Both the position numbers and the translations under genes were made by a program. From contig CM058239.1 in the NCBI GenBank assembly GCA_030180135.1, positions 60,891,823-60,955,822 of the forward strand: a stretch of 64,000 nucleotides of DNA, written 5' to 3'. Numbering within the stretch: the first letter of the stretch is position 1; every line of letters begins with the position of its first letter. The notes beneath the pieces are model-generated. The model saw only the letters and a program-made list of their open reading frames with translations, was not told the origin of the DNA and made no database searches. The DNA comes from Orychophragmus violaceus. Taxonomy: Eukaryota > Streptophyta > Magnoliopsida > Brassicales > Brassicaceae. Below, piece by piece: positions 1 through 11,074 of the stretch.

Positions 1-192
1 TCTTCTAAGCTCAAACCTCCTAATCGCAAAGCTGTGAATGCAGGAAAACGCAGTACCCCACCCAAGCTTCGCTCCCCCCCTGGTTCTCTTCGCTCTTTCC
101 TTGGGAGATCTCATGATCCGAATGCTTATACGCCACCTTGGATGAAGAGACATTCACATAGACACTCCAAGTCTTTGTTGAATCCCCCATAA
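1..192 (+). CDS. C-terminal end of gag-protease polyprotein of element A (partial)
   Basis: The first reading frame is open from base 1 to a TAA at 190-192. It encodes a basic, proline- and serine-rich tail that includes the motif AYTPPWMKRHSHRHSKSLL. Element C ends its gag-protease gene with nearly the same tail (AYTPPWLKRHSQRHSKSLL), and D ends with a related AYSPPWMRRLEQRQKKSL. The domains upstream (gag, protease) lie outside the window. The stop is followed by a short conserved noncoding block around 248 (GGGAGGCAACCCAC) that also follows gag in C and D. Confidence 0.8.
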   Translation, partial: SSKLKPPNRKAVNAGKRSTPPKLRSPPGSLRSFLGRSHDPNAYTPPWMKRHSHRHSKSLLNPP

Positions 193-893
193 GTCTGATC
201 TCATTTCCATAGTCAAGCTACTGACTTTAAACAAGCGCTGAGTGGGAGGCAACCCACTGTTAGGTTCGTTTTTGTTTTCATTTTTCGTTTTTGATTTGGT
301 GTTTTTGATTTTCTGCTTTCGTGTGTTCAAAGCCTAGAGAAACAGGCGGAATCGCACTGCATCGATCGACACACATAGTGCATCGGTCGATACAGTTGCG
401 TTTTATGGTTTACCGACTCAATTGCGGTTCAGACACCGGTTATCTATATAACCGTGGGCATAATCACCTTGCATCGATCGACACCCTAGTGGCATCGATC
501 GACGTAGGCCGACGACATGTAAGTGTTCTGACCCTTTTCGGTTTGTTTCATTCCGATTTCTTTTACCAACCCTTAGCTTGACACTATTGGGGACAGTGTG
601 TTTCAAGTGTGGGGGAGGTAGCTACTGACGCACGCTTTTGTTTTCTTAGAGTCAGTCTTGTTTTCAAAATTTTGTTTTATCGAGTCAAAACAGTCTAAGT
701 AGGAAACAATGAATTTTTGAGAAGTTAACAGCACTTGCAGGAACTTAAGTAACCATTGGGATGAAGTTGCAGGATCAATCTATGACTATTAGAAAACCCA
801 ATGCGGATCAGCCTACTGAGAACACCCATATCAATTCAGGTATTCAGAGGATCCTTAACTGACTTCACCCCTAATTTGACTTAATTTTCTCAC
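193..893 (+). other. 3' noncoding region of element A
   Basis: No gene is seen. The stretch holds two pairs of CGATCG-centred near-palindromes (about 358-395 and 470-505) and an internal polypurine tract at 603-618 (CAAGTGTGGGGGAGG) that closely resembles the tract before the 3' LTR. The small open frames here come from the repeated palindromes. The last five bases before Copia-1 (894-898, CTAAG) are its target-site duplication. Confidence 0.7.
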
Positions 894-898
894 CTAAG

Positions 899-1581
899 TG
901 AAGGATTATGGGTGTTTTCCATGGTTTAAATTCGCAATTACAACCTAACACAAATCCTTAAACAGATCTAGGTTCTTGCAAAACGAATCATAAAACAAAC
1001 CTGGACATTACCTTTTGCAGCGGAATGATTGTAATGTCGAGATCAGTTCTAGAACAGATGAATCACCTATTCCTCCTCAGTATCCACACGCTTACAAGCA
1101 CGGATGGCTGCTAGACCGGATGGATGATCAACAGAGAGATTCAAGAGAGAAAGAGAGCCACGGCTGGGCTGCTCCAAAATCGCAGGAGAACAAAAGAATG
1201 CTAGGGTTTTTCAACCCTTGTTCCTTCTTATTTCACTAATGGGCCCAAGTTTAATTAATTAATTAAACTAATAGCTCATTAGTCTTTTGGGCCCAAGACA
1301 CAAATCAGACAAAAGCCCATTTGTTGTCTGCCCAACTCTCTGTACAAATACAGTAAATGCTACTGCATCTTACCGTATTAATTCCATCTTAACTTTCCCG
1401 TTAGCTATGGTGTGTGACCCTTTGGGATCATACAATACTGGTAATAAGTCCTAAACTTATAGATCAAGAGCGGACTCTAGCAAGCCATCATGATCACCCA
1501 GTATTTATGACTTATGTCTGATCTCGACACTTATCATACTTTCTAGAGATAGTACGGGTAGATTTCAGGACATTCCCAACA
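899..1581 (-). repeat. 3' LTR of Copia-1
   Basis: On the minus strand the LTR starts TGTTGGGAATGTCC and ends ATAATCCTTCA. It is nearly identical to 7474-8156. The element's polypurine tract lies beside it at 1582-1592 (AAGTGGGAGAT when read on the minus strand). It includes the run TTAATTAATTAATTAA near 1250. Confidence 0.9.
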
Positions 1582-2462
1582 ATCTCCCACTTGTACTGGA
1601 ATCCTACAAAGGACATTCCCAACAATCTTCCGATTATACTGGAATCCTACATTCCCTAATCCTTTTGTCTCAATATCTCGATCTGGCATAAGGCAAGATG
1701 CGTGTCATCCTTATACAGCCAGACCATGTTTATCGGACCAGATTTGATATTGACAATGCAAACGACTTGGGCAAGTCCGTTTGGGAATGGCCATTCTCTT
1801 ACCAGCTATCAAATCTCCGATTGGCCTAGAGATATTACCTCCGTTAAACGGCAGGGACAAATCCCATCTTGTTCCATCACTATGAACTACACAATTCATA
1901 ATACACCCAACCAAGGTCCGTATAGCTCCCAGTTACGAAACAGCGTTAGACAATGATCAAAGCGCATTACTCCATGTGCAGCCACATGCATGCGAACTCA
2001 GGTCTAAGGACTATACTCTATAGTCGTATATGAGAACTTCTTATGACACAGATATTAATATCTTGCAGAGTTCTCATCAGCGGGCCATGTCCGGTCATAT
2101 GCTCCCCTACATATACCTATGTGTCGACTTTAATGCCGCGCATCTATGACCCCTCGAAACTTGGTCATAAGTCTCAACACAATCTAGTCTCAACAGGTTG
2201 TTGGTGTTCCAATTTCAACAACCTTCGACTATGGACACTATGATTTATGTCACTTCGTTAAATATGGGGTTTCAGGATCAAGTCTACTCATGTACTTCGA
2301 TGGCCCATATATAATGACATGAATCATTTTGGAACGATTATTTATATCACAGTTAAAATAATCCAGAAATCATTAGATTTCATAAACATAAAATATTATG
2401 TTTACATGAACCATTCAAAATAACTAAGTAAAGCCCTTTACAAACTCCCACTGAAATTAAGA
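1582..2462 (-). other. 3' untranslated region of Copia-1
   Basis: This stretch matches 26620-27480 of Copia-3 almost base for base (for example the region around 1730-2040) and has no coding capacity. It lies between the decayed end of pol and the 3' LTR. The small open frames here are not conserved as proteins. Confidence 0.7.
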
Positions 2463-4945
2463 CTACATCTTAATTTCACTCATCCTACAGCTACAGTCCG
2501 CGACTCGTGCTTAGGCATAAGGAGTGGCTTCGTTAATAGATTAGCAACGTTCTCATTCGATGAAACTTGCTTATCTACTTAACACCTCTGTCATTTATCT
2601 CAAGGAATAGGTTATACCTATCCACAAGGTGTTTGGACCTCTGATGTGCAGCTAGCCTCATCTATGCTGTGAATCACATCAAGTTCAGTGATGAACTCTT
2701 CTATCCAAACAACCTCTTTCGCCGCTTCTCAAGCTGCGAAATGTTCAGCTTTAGTCATGGAGTCAGCAACAGTGCCTTGCACCGCCAGTTAGACACAAGA
2801 TATAGCCGGACTGTGACCAGGAATTATCTTTGTCTATTGGAAACTTGCCTCTCATACTCTATCGACTTGTAGCACCTCACTTTCTCCGTAAACCAAGAAC
2901 TTATCCTTAGTATTACTCAAATACTTTAGGATATTCTTTACGGCAATCCAGTGATTCTTTGCTGGATTTGACTGGTCTTTACTTGTCTTGCTTAACATTA
3001 AAGCAACATCAAAACAAGTATGTGTCATGGCATACATGATAGATCCAATTGCCGTCGCATATGGAATCCTATCCATGCATTCAAGCTCAGCAGATATTGC
3101 AGGACACTGTATCTTGCTTAATAAATTGCCATGTGACATTGGCATAAATCCCTTCTTGGATTGCTGATTACGTGTAGGACTTTGTCAATTTAAGAATCCT
3201 GACTTTGTCCTACCAGCTCTTTTGGATCTCTATCTTTAGATCCAAAATCCAAGAACATACGTGGCTTTACCCATGTCATTCATAAAACCAACTCCCAAGC
3301 CAGTCCTTTACCGACTGCAGCATTGGAACGTTATTTCCGAGAATTCAGTATGTCATCGACATACACTATGAGAAATGCAATATTGCTCCCACTTATCTTT
3401 TAGTAAACGCACAGTTCTACTTCGTTCCTGTTCAAGTCAAAACCATGACTACTTTAACAGAACGATGATTTCAACTCCGATGTGTTTGCTTCCATCCATG
3501 AATGGATCAATGAAGCTAACTTACACATAGTGTAATTTTTCGGAGTCCTGGCTTACTTTCGCTTCTTTGAATTTCGCAGATTCGTCGCTTTCAATGATCA
3601 TCAGATCATGCGAACTTTCAATGATCATCAGGTTCAACTAATGACGAGAAATCACTCTCGGATTAGTGACTGATTCATTCATATCTGCGAACTTCATGCT
3701 CTACAGGTGTAGATTCTACAGAAATCTGTAAATCCTCCTGTATTTCTCGAATTTCTTCGAGTTACACTTTTACTCCCACTGTTCTTCTTGGAAAGTAACT
3801 TCCCTTCTTAGAAAACAGAATGGACGTAAAAGGGTAACAAGCCTCGGTTTCCTTAGGACAACCAGCGAAGTAGCACAACTACAAATACTCAGTAAAGACG
3901 AATTTGGATCGATTCCAATCCACATTTACGTGGTGTCTTTCAACTGATATTGGTGGAACTATTTCAGCGTAAACTTAGATATTTCTAGAGCGTTATTCTT
4001 AAAGAATATCATGGAAGATTCGTGTGACTCATCTTTAATCATTTCTAATAAGATCTGATTCATTCTCACAGAAACACCTCTAGGTTTTCAGGAGAAATGA
4101 GCTGTGAAACGACTTCACACTCATTCAGATGATCACACAATCAATGACTTAAGTATTCTCACTCGTGATCTAATCCAGAGATTAATACTTCTGTCATTCA
4201 GATTCTATACTTCATTCTGGAACTCTTTCGACCATGTCAAAGAATTCCGACTTGTGTCTCATCAAATGAACACAGTCACACTCACTGAAGTAATCAGTAG
4301 AGACAATGAAGTACAGGAAATTTTCTCTGGCATTACTGCTCATCGGACCACATACATACATGAGTATGTTCAATCTCCAATAAGCCTTTGGGCCTTTCTC
4401 TAGCTCGGCTAAGATGGGCCCTTTGTCTTTTGGTCTAGTAAGCAGAATTCAAGTCTCATAAGATATCCATTCAAATGAGCCCAAAAGTCCATAACTATGG
4501 GGTTTCTGAATCTGACTTACTTTATGTGACCAAAACATTTATGCCAAGAAAAATCAGGTTTAACTCATCAGATTTAAACCAATTGCGGTATTTATGTTAC
4601 ATTTAGGCACTCTTTGGTTTAAGACATAAAACCCATTCCTTGAATAGGGTGCTACAATTAATATTTCATTAAGATCAAAAGAACAAACTAGTCTTTTATC
4701 AAAATGAAAAACATTCAAATTCTTACAAGAAAATGAAAGACAACTCTGCTTAAAGCAGGTACATTGTAGCAATTACTTAATAAAACCAAGCCTCAAAGGC
4801 ATCTACAAGTGAAAACCCTATGGCTGAGGCAGCATTCCAAGCTCCTTCCAGACACGCAGTTCCACTTGCCCTTCCTTCAACGTTCTACTGTTGCTCAGGC
4901 TCTGCATATTATAACAAATATCAGTGCCACAACCAGTATCAATAC
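2463..4945 (-). pseudogene. Decayed pol (protease remnant, integrase, RT, RNase H) of Copia-1
   Basis: Read on the minus strand, blocks of this region align in order with the Copia-3 polyprotein. They are a protease and pre-integrase remnant near 4560-4915, integrase near 4100-4500, a reverse-transcriptase active-site block still reading VYVDDIL near 3375, and an RT/RNase H link at 2852-3145 (IPYATAIGSIMYAM, HWIAVKNILKYL). The region is about 2.5 kb where Copia-3 has about 3.1 kb, and frameshifts and stops break every domain. It cannot make active enzymes. Confidence 0.75.
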
Positions 4946-5836
4946 CTATAAGGTATAACTTGAAGTAATAACATGAATACCTGAGGAAGTAGTCTCATAC
5001 ATCGACTTCAACTCCTCATAATCTTCCATGAATTTAATGCAATCTCTCTTCCAATGCCCAGTCTCTTTACAGTAGCAGCACTTACCAACGTAAGATGTAT
5101 CTGACTCGGGCTCAGAAGACACACGCTTGCCATGATTCAAAATCTGGACAACTTTGTCTTCACCCTTGTCAGCATTAGGTTTAGTAAACCTACCCTTCTC
5201 ATTCATGAGATTGTACAGGGTACTCTTCACGTTTGGCTCAACTGTCTTGAGCATATCATGCAGTTCAGTCAACGTCTTCGTTAAGCCTTTCTTGATATAG
5301 TTCCTTACGAACTTATCATAGCTTGACGGCAGTGACTGCAGAATGATCTCAGTTGCCAATTCCTGGCTAACTGGATAATCCAGTTTCCTCAGGTTATCAA
5401 TGTAACCCATCATTTTACTGACATGAGGACTTACTGGATGATCATTTGGTAGCTTGCAGCTAGTGAGAGATTTAACCAACTGGTATCTCTCCACTCTTAC
5501 CTGCTCCTGAAATTTCAATTTCAGGCTGCTGATCATCTCTATTGGCGACTCCATGTTCTCATATTGCTTCCGCAAATCTGAGTCCATGGTAGCCAATATC
5601 AGACCACGCACATCTACCGCATCATTATAATGCTTATTCCAAGCATTATATACTGCATGACTGGCTTTGGATCCGATCCTCTCGGGGAGAGCTTTCTCAA
5701 GGACATAGTCCTTTCTCTCATGCCTGAGAACCAGCCTCAGGTTCCGCGACCAAGTCAAGAAATTTGATCCGTTCAGTTTGTCCATCTCAAGGACATACCG
5801 GATCGAGAAAGTGTTTTGATTGTTTGTGCTTGTCAT
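4946..5836 (-). CDS. gag: Copia-1 gag
   Basis: The 296-residue frame starts at the same ATG context as the gags of Copia-2 and Copia-3 and shares their N-terminal pattern (DKLNGSNFLTWSRNLRL). The middle is the alpha-helical gag domain typical of plant copia elements (MMGYIDNLRKLDYPVSQELA, LQSLPSSYDKF). A CCHC zinc knuckle (CYCKETGHWKRDC) lies near residues 254-267. Gag would form the virus-like particle that packages the element RNA. The frame stops soon after the knuckle (SGIHVITSSYTL), where Copia-2 and Copia-3 continue into protease, so here gag is cut off from pol. Whether it is made is unknown. Confidence 0.8.
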   Translation of the reverse strand: MTSTNNQNTFSIRYVLEMDKLNGSNFLTWSRNLRLVLRHERKDYVLEKALPERIGSKASHAVYNAWNKHYNDAVDVRGLILATMDSDLRKQYENMESPIEMISSLKLKFQEQVRVERYQLVKSLTSCKLPNDHPVSPHVSKMMGYIDNLRKLDYPVSQELATEIILQSLPSSYDKFVRNYIKKGLTKTLTELHDMLKTVEPNVKSTLYNLMNEKGRFTKPNADKGEDKVVQILNHGKRVSSEPESDTSYVGKCCYCKETGHWKRDCIKFMEDYEELKSMYETTSSGIHVITSSYTL

Positions 5837-7460
5837 AGCTGAAATTTAGAGATAAATAGAGTTTTAGTTATTAAGTTCATAAAAGAGAAATCTTAACAAC
5901 TTATAAGAAAACTCGCATTGTATTCAAAATTTCTTTGTTTAACCTCATAAGAATACAATGATTCCGAGACCCATGTTTAGCTAAATCCAAAGTGGGCCAC
6001 TGGCCGTCACCCAGAATTAGCTTTACTTGGTAAGCATACACACAACTAGTTATAACCAATAACTCTCGGTTGTGAATTGGGCCCGAGGCCCAAATTCACC
6101 AGATGTCTCAAGGCCCGGGACTCCCGATGGCCCAGTCAAGGAAACCAATCTCTTACAGCCAAATAATCACTAAAGTCTGGGACTCCCAATGAAATTAGTG
6201 ACTATATACTACTTTACTTACGCGAAAACAGACACCTCACACTGTAAGCCATATCTGTAATCGAATAAGCGTTAAGTAGCTGACAAGATTGGAAAGACAT
6301 CCAAGCTTGATATTGCTTTTGAGGATTTTTAAGTTTTATTTCCAAAAATAGAAGATTACTATTTTGGGAAACTTTCTTATTTTAGAAACTTTCTAAATTT
6401 AGTAACTTACTAAAAATAGAAATTTCTAATTTAAATATTTCATTAAATATTTTGGGTTGGGTCACAAATTATAGGCCCAATTCTTGGCCCAAGACCATAG
6501 AATTCCAGCTGGCCCAATAATTTGTCATAACCGATCCGGTTTATTAATTCTGGTCCAAGACCAAATTAACTATCAAAACCATCGGTTATTTACTAAACTA
6601 GACCAGCTCTAAATTATTTGGTCCAACCAAATCAAACTTAGACCAGCCTTCGGTTTAGGTTAAAATTCAATTTTATGAATTTAAATCCGGTTTAACCAGA
6701 AATAAAATTATTTCCAGCAAACCGCGATTTGGGTTAACCGCTTGAACCACCAATTAAATTGGATCGGTTCAGTTAAATCCAAAACTGGGAAGAAACACCT
6801 AGTGTTTTAGCCAATTTGATTTAACTTGCGGTTTAAGGCTTTAAACACATAATTAACCGCCAATTAAATGGACCGGTTTAATCGGTGTGGTTTTGGGCAA
6901 CGAACCGCGAAGTTCGGTTTAACCGATTGACTATTCGCGGGACGTAAAATTTAACGGGCCAAACGATCGTATCCATGATCGGATCATGGACCCACGATCC
7001 AACCCTAGGCCCATCACGATCGATCATCGATCCATGATCTCACGATCGTGAGTTGAGCCGTGATGATCGCAATCCTTCTATGATCCGATCGTTACACGAT
7101 CCCATGGCCCATTAACGCACGATTCAAGCCAGCCTTACGATCACGAGATCGATCTCGGCCAACTCCACACGTGGTCCATCTCTCGGCATTATACAGCCCA
7201 CGCACACACATGACCGAAAGTGATCCACGATCACTCGATCGGTATACTCGGCAATAACTCATTAATTATCGAGACCATATGTATGCGATTAGGGCTAACA
7301 TCTTGCTATGCAAGAAAACGCTAGCAAACAAATTTGATCCGAGACCAAATTTTTTTAGCCGATTTAGGGTTTTAAAAGTTTTTAATCAATTTCAGCATAA
7401 TTGATTCTCTAAACAATTAAACAGCCCTATGATCCAAATTACAAGAAACTAATGACCTTA
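5837..7460 (-). other. 5' leader of Copia-1
   Basis: This is untranslated sequence between the primer site and the gag ATG. It matches the leader of Copia-3 (31456-33080) over most of its length. An AT-rich part with repeated GGTT/AACC motifs (about 6470-6950) is followed by a segment at about 6960-7260 that is extremely dense in GATC and CGATCG. No open frame of interest is seen. Confidence 0.7.
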
Positions 7461-7472
7461 GCTCTGATAACA
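7461..7472 (-). promoter_or_regulatory. Primer binding site of Copia-1 (initiator tRNA-Met)
   Basis: The minus strand reads TGTTATCAGAGC, one mismatch from TGGTATCAGAGC, the usual complement of the initiator tRNA-Met 3' end in copia elements. It lies one base from the 5' LTR. Confidence 0.8.
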
Positions 7473-7473
7473 C

Positions 7474-8156
7474 TGAAGGATTATGGGTGTTTTCCATGGT
7501 TTAAATTCGCAATTACAACCTAACACAAATCCTTAAACAGATCTAGGTTCTTGCAAAACGAATCATAAAACAAACCTGGACATTACCTTTTGCAGCAGAA
7601 TGATTGTAATGTCGAGATCAGTTCTAGAACAGATGAATCACCTATTCCTCCTCAGTATCCACACGCTTACAAGCACGGATGGCTGCTAGACCTATTGGAT
7701 GATCAACAGAGAGATTCAAGAGAGAAAGAGAGCCACGGCTGGGCTGCTCCAAAATCGCAGGAGAACAAAAGAATGCTAGGGTTTTTCAACCCTTGTTCCT
7801 TCTTATTTCACTAATGGGCCCAAGTTTAATTAATTAATTAAACTAATAGCTCATTAGTCTTTTGGGCCCAAGACACAAATCAGACAAAAGCCCATTTGTT
7901 GTCTGCCCAACTCTCTGTACAAATACAGTAAATGCTACTGCATCTTACCGTATTAATTCCATCTTAACTTTCCCGTTAGCTATGGTGTGTGACCCTTTGG
8001 GATCATACAATACTGGTAATAAGTCCTAAACTTATAGATCAAGAGCGGACTCTAGCAAGCCATCATGATCACCCAGTATTTATGACTTATGTCTGATCTC
8101 GACACTTATCATACTTTCTAGAGATAGTACGGGTAGATTTCAGGACATTCCCAACA
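7474..8156 (-). repeat. 5' LTR of Copia-1
   Basis: This 683-bp copy matches 899-1581 except at about four positions. It has the same TGTTGGG...TTCA ends on the minus strand and is followed by the target duplication CTAAG. Confidence 0.9.
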
Positions 8157-8161
8157 CTAAG

Positions 8162-8812
8162 GGCTTGCTATACCTTGAGTCGGACTCCTCTGTTAGTTCT
8201 GACACAGATTGTAAACCTATCCAAGTAAAGTTCCCTTCTCCCCTTCTCTTAAAAGTAAAAAAAAAATAATAATAATAATAAACTGAGGATGAGCTAGTAG
8301 CTCCGAAGTGGTCACGGGAGTGGTAGAGACCCCTATTACCTCCTGTGCATCCATGAAATTTGTCCAAAGTACACCCCATAACGGGAAGAGCACTGATACA
8401 AAAAAATAAAATGATACCCAATGGGGAGAAATAAGTTGCTAAGGAAGGGAAAAGAGAATAAAGGAACCAGAAGCAACAGTTGAGTGGTCTAGAGCTAACA
8501 GAGTAAGAATCCATGTGCCCTTTGGTCGATAATCCTTACGTGAGACTGCACTTAATAGCTTATAGAAGTCAGTAGGGTGAATTTGAATGCTTTGGATTGA
8601 TTGTGGAGTTTACTCAGGACAGTTGCTAAGTGTAGGGGAAATATATGTTGGTCTTGATGTCTTGCAGGTGAAATCTTTCAGTGGCTTACTAAGGGGAATC
8701 TGAGTGTTGTTGCTTCTAAGATAAAAAGAGTTTCTGAAAGTTTTCAAACTTCTTCTCCTGATCTTGGTTTTCTGTTTGCTTGAGGGCAAGCAAAGGATAA
8801 GTGTGGGGGAGT
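8162..8812 (+). other. Distal 3' noncoding region and polypurine tract of element A
   Basis: This resumes element A after Copia-1 and is homologous to 47720-48369 of element D. A degenerate internal polypurine-like tract is at 8626-8640, and the true tract (TAAGTGTGGGGGAGT, 8798-8812) abuts the LTR. A run of AATAATAATAAT lies near 8265. No gene is seen. Confidence 0.75.
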
Positions 8813-9975
8813 TGATATACCATGGATTTTAGGGTTTTTAACCATGGTATATGTCTTCTTATCGAGTCTTTTAGAGTCCTTTGTAGTCCTTTTATCTATG
8901 TTTTCAGGTCTAGACACGTTTGGAGCGGATTTGGACATTATGACGCATTCTGGAGCATTTTGGAGATTTAACCCGAGATGAAGAGTTCACTGCCCATTTC
9001 ACAGACCTGCGTCGATCAACACAATATGTGCATCGATCGACACAAGGTCGACACAGACAATTCTCGGCGTTTTATCAAGAGTTTGGAATTTGCACTTTTG
9101 CCCTGAAGTTTCTCATAATTACAAAGAAGCCCCAGCCGTGATTAGATCATTATATTAGGGTTTTTGAGCCATTGTTTAGGCGACGCTTTATTTTACATTG
9201 AGAGAGTTAGGGGCTGATCTTGTACTCGAGAGAGAAGAGATTTCAAACCCCAGTTCTCTATTCTATTATATGCTATTTGGTTTTCTATTCATGATGTCTT
9301 CTGTTTCGATGATCATGTCTGAGTAGTTTACCTGTTAGGTTTAGGGATTCTCACAGGGGATTTTATGGAATTATAGGTTGATCAATCTGTAGGGATTCAC
9401 ATCTGCTAGATCTTCATCTAGGGTTGTTTTTAATGCTTAATATGAATTAGCTACCCAGATTTATGATGTTAGGTTGATTTCCGCAACGACAGTTGGTTAA
9501 TTAACTAGAAAAAACCTAGATGAGCAATTTGACTATTCGCAAAGAAATTTGGTTTAGGAGAATTGTGAACGAAAGAACTTGAGATTAATGCTTGTTTAGA
9601 ACTCTAGAATTCGCAACGAAAGTTGGCTTGCTAGGTTGTTAGACATAGATAATATCCGCAACGAAAGTTGGTCTGTTATAATTCTGTGATTCTAGTTCTA
9701 GAACAGTTCTTAATTAGATCCCGATTGATTGATTAGCCTGTGTTCCTGATTTCCTGAGAAATCCCTTGACCTGACGCCTTCGCTTCTTGCTTACAACCGA
9801 TCTAATTTACTTTTCTGTTTGATTTACTGCTTATTCTCTGTTTCACCTAGCTTAACCTGAAATTCTATAATCTATCGTAAGGTCTAGAGTCCCTGTGGAT
9901 TTCGATACCCTATATACTATTGTCACGTCTGTGCACTTGCAGTGTAGATCTAGGGATTAAAACCTGGTCATATCA
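8813..9975 (+). repeat. 3' LTR of element A
   Basis: This 1163-bp LTR starts TGATATACC and ends GGTCATATCA. The first 40 bases form a perfect 11-bp inverted repeat (8815-8825 with 8842-8852). A CGATCG pair lies at about 9009-9045 and an AT-rich TATA-like stretch near 9150. The same LTR family flanks element C and forms E. Confidence 0.85.
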
Positions 9976-10452
9976 CACCACTTTCTGAATTTTCAGATCT
10001 ATAACACATACCTTATTAGCACAAAATATACTTCACACGGATAGTCGTCACATAGCTTTGATACTGACATATAACAATTTATGTATAGCAGGATATACTA
10101 AGACTTCATTTAAAGGAAGTGTACATGTTGCATGGTGATCTTAGTGGAACCGACATGAGTGATTGGTAAATAAGTATCATCACCTACCAATACTGTGTTA
10201 TTGCCCTCATACAGATGTGAAGTATAAAGACTATTTAAGGAAATTGTGACACGAGAAGAAGCCCTTGGATACCACTATTTGCATGTCTCATCAGAAGTGC
10301 GAAGTGTAGAGAATGATACGGGAGGCTGGTAGTTGTTGACAAACCGTGTAACATTTGGTTGATGTATGAACAACTCTGCCATATATTTATTGACAGGTTG
10401 GACACTCATTATTGTTGATTGATATGGTTTGATGGTGAGAGAACCCTCTTCC
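9976..10452 (-). pseudogene. Copia H remnant: gag zinc knuckle and protease region
   Basis: Read leftward from 10452 on the minus strand, the frame gives RGRGFSHHQ, then a degenerate CCHC knuckle (PTCQ, IYGRVVHTSTKCY). After stops it gives WYPRASSRVTISLNSL and LVGDDTYLPITHVGST, which match the protease region of plant copia elements; the usual aspartate-threonine-glycine is replaced by R-A-S. This continues directly from the gag remnant at 38310-39040 once the CACTA element is removed. The far side is cut off by the LTR of element A at 9975. The rest of H should lie left of A, outside the window. Confidence 0.7.
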
Positions 10453-10780
10453 CACTACGGGAAAATTAAATATTATTAGCGTGCGTAAAACGCTATTTAA
10501 TGATATCATAGTGCTATTAGGTACAATGTATCATCACCCGCGATAATAGGTCAGTGGCTTCAAATAGCGTTTTAGGTTGTGCTACTGTTAATATTTATTA
10601 AATAACGCTTTTATCCTGCAATCGTATATTTAATAATAGCATTTTATGTTTGTTATTATTTATTGTTCATTTCAATAATTTTTAGGTGGGCTATTTTGAT
10701 TGTAATGTTTTATTTATACCGGATTTATTTGCTATGTTTTATTATGATCATTAAAGAAACATATTGATATGAAGCAAATG
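10453..10780. repeat. CACTA left terminal and subterminal region
   Basis: The CACTACGGGAAAA terminus is followed by several copies, in both orientations, of a short motif around AATAGCGTTTT/AACGCTATT (about 10490, 10565, 10608 and 10632). Such subterminal repeats are the usual transposase-binding sites of CACTA elements. The right end (38214-38309) has the matching motif AACGCTATCG. Confidence 0.6.
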
Positions 10781-11074
10781 TTATTACCAAATAAAAGCAC
10801 CACAGTTAGATGACAATAAAATTACATTTACAAATGAGCTAAAAAAAAATCCCTTTTTCACTAACTGCACAAAACCAATAGTCTTCGGGCATTCCAAACC
10901 TTTTCCTCTGTCTCCCTCCATAGATATTTTGCGTTTTTGCACATTTCTCCACTCTTCCTTGTGTGATAGTCCTTCGCAGAGCAAAACAAAAGTAAAACAA
11001 ATCAATTCAAAGAAAAAGAGAATCCAAAATTGAAATCTAACAATCTCTTCACTGTTCTTAGTGTGGATCTATAA
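10781..11074 (-). other. CACTA interior, unrecognised sequence
   Basis: The base composition is unlike the AT-rich end. One open frame of about 70 codons is on the minus strand. I do not recognise it. It may be another captured transcript piece, because captured fragments lie in the same orientation at 18085-19350. No splice or domain evidence supports this. Confidence 0.35.

Larger units (their letters stand above)
899..8156 (-). mobile_element. Copia-1: Ty1/copia LTR retrotransposon with intact-looking gag and decayed pol
   Basis: Two LTRs of 683 bp each (899-1581 and 7474-8156) bound the element, with the 5-bp duplication CTAAG at 894-898 and 8157-8161. Next to the right LTR is a primer site for initiator tRNA-Met with one mismatch, so the element runs on the minus strand. 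Gag is open (4946-5836). The protease, integrase, reverse transcriptase and RNase H region (2463-4945) is shorter than the equivalent region of Copia-3 and full of stops and indels. By eye the LTRs differ at about four positions (one near 1021 and three at 1115-1120), so the last insertion is recent although pol is old. It therefore probably moved with enzymes supplied by a relative such as Copia-3. Confidence 0.9.
1..9975 (+). mobile_element. Athila-type LTR retrotransposon A (5' part outside window), interrupted by Copia-1
   Basis: The window opens inside this element. In order there are the last 64 codons of its gag-protease gene, a 3' noncoding region, a polypurine tract and a 3' LTR (8813-9975) that starts TGATATACC and ends GGTCATATCA. 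The same gene end, noncoding region and LTR family recur on the minus strand in element C, which shows the tRNA-Asp primer site that identifies the group. Copia-1 sits at 899-8156 in the 3' noncoding region, flanked by the duplication CTAAG. Only polypurine tracts and noncoding sequence lie between gag-protease and the LTR, with no polymerase gene, as in elements C and D. The right flank (9976 onward) is decayed Copia H protease sequence, so A was inserted into H. Confidence 0.85.

Noticed and set aside
1015..1239. Short frames repeated in LTRs (also 7590-7814, 26079-26288, 33230-33439, 22118-22333 and 25502-25717)
   Set aside because: They are LTR sequence duplicated with the LTRs; no start context or domain supports translation.
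8140..8514. A 124-codon minus-strand frame across the Copia-1/element A junction
   Set aside because: It spans an insertion boundary and includes a simple AAT repeat; the matching region of D (47786-48070) does not preserve it.
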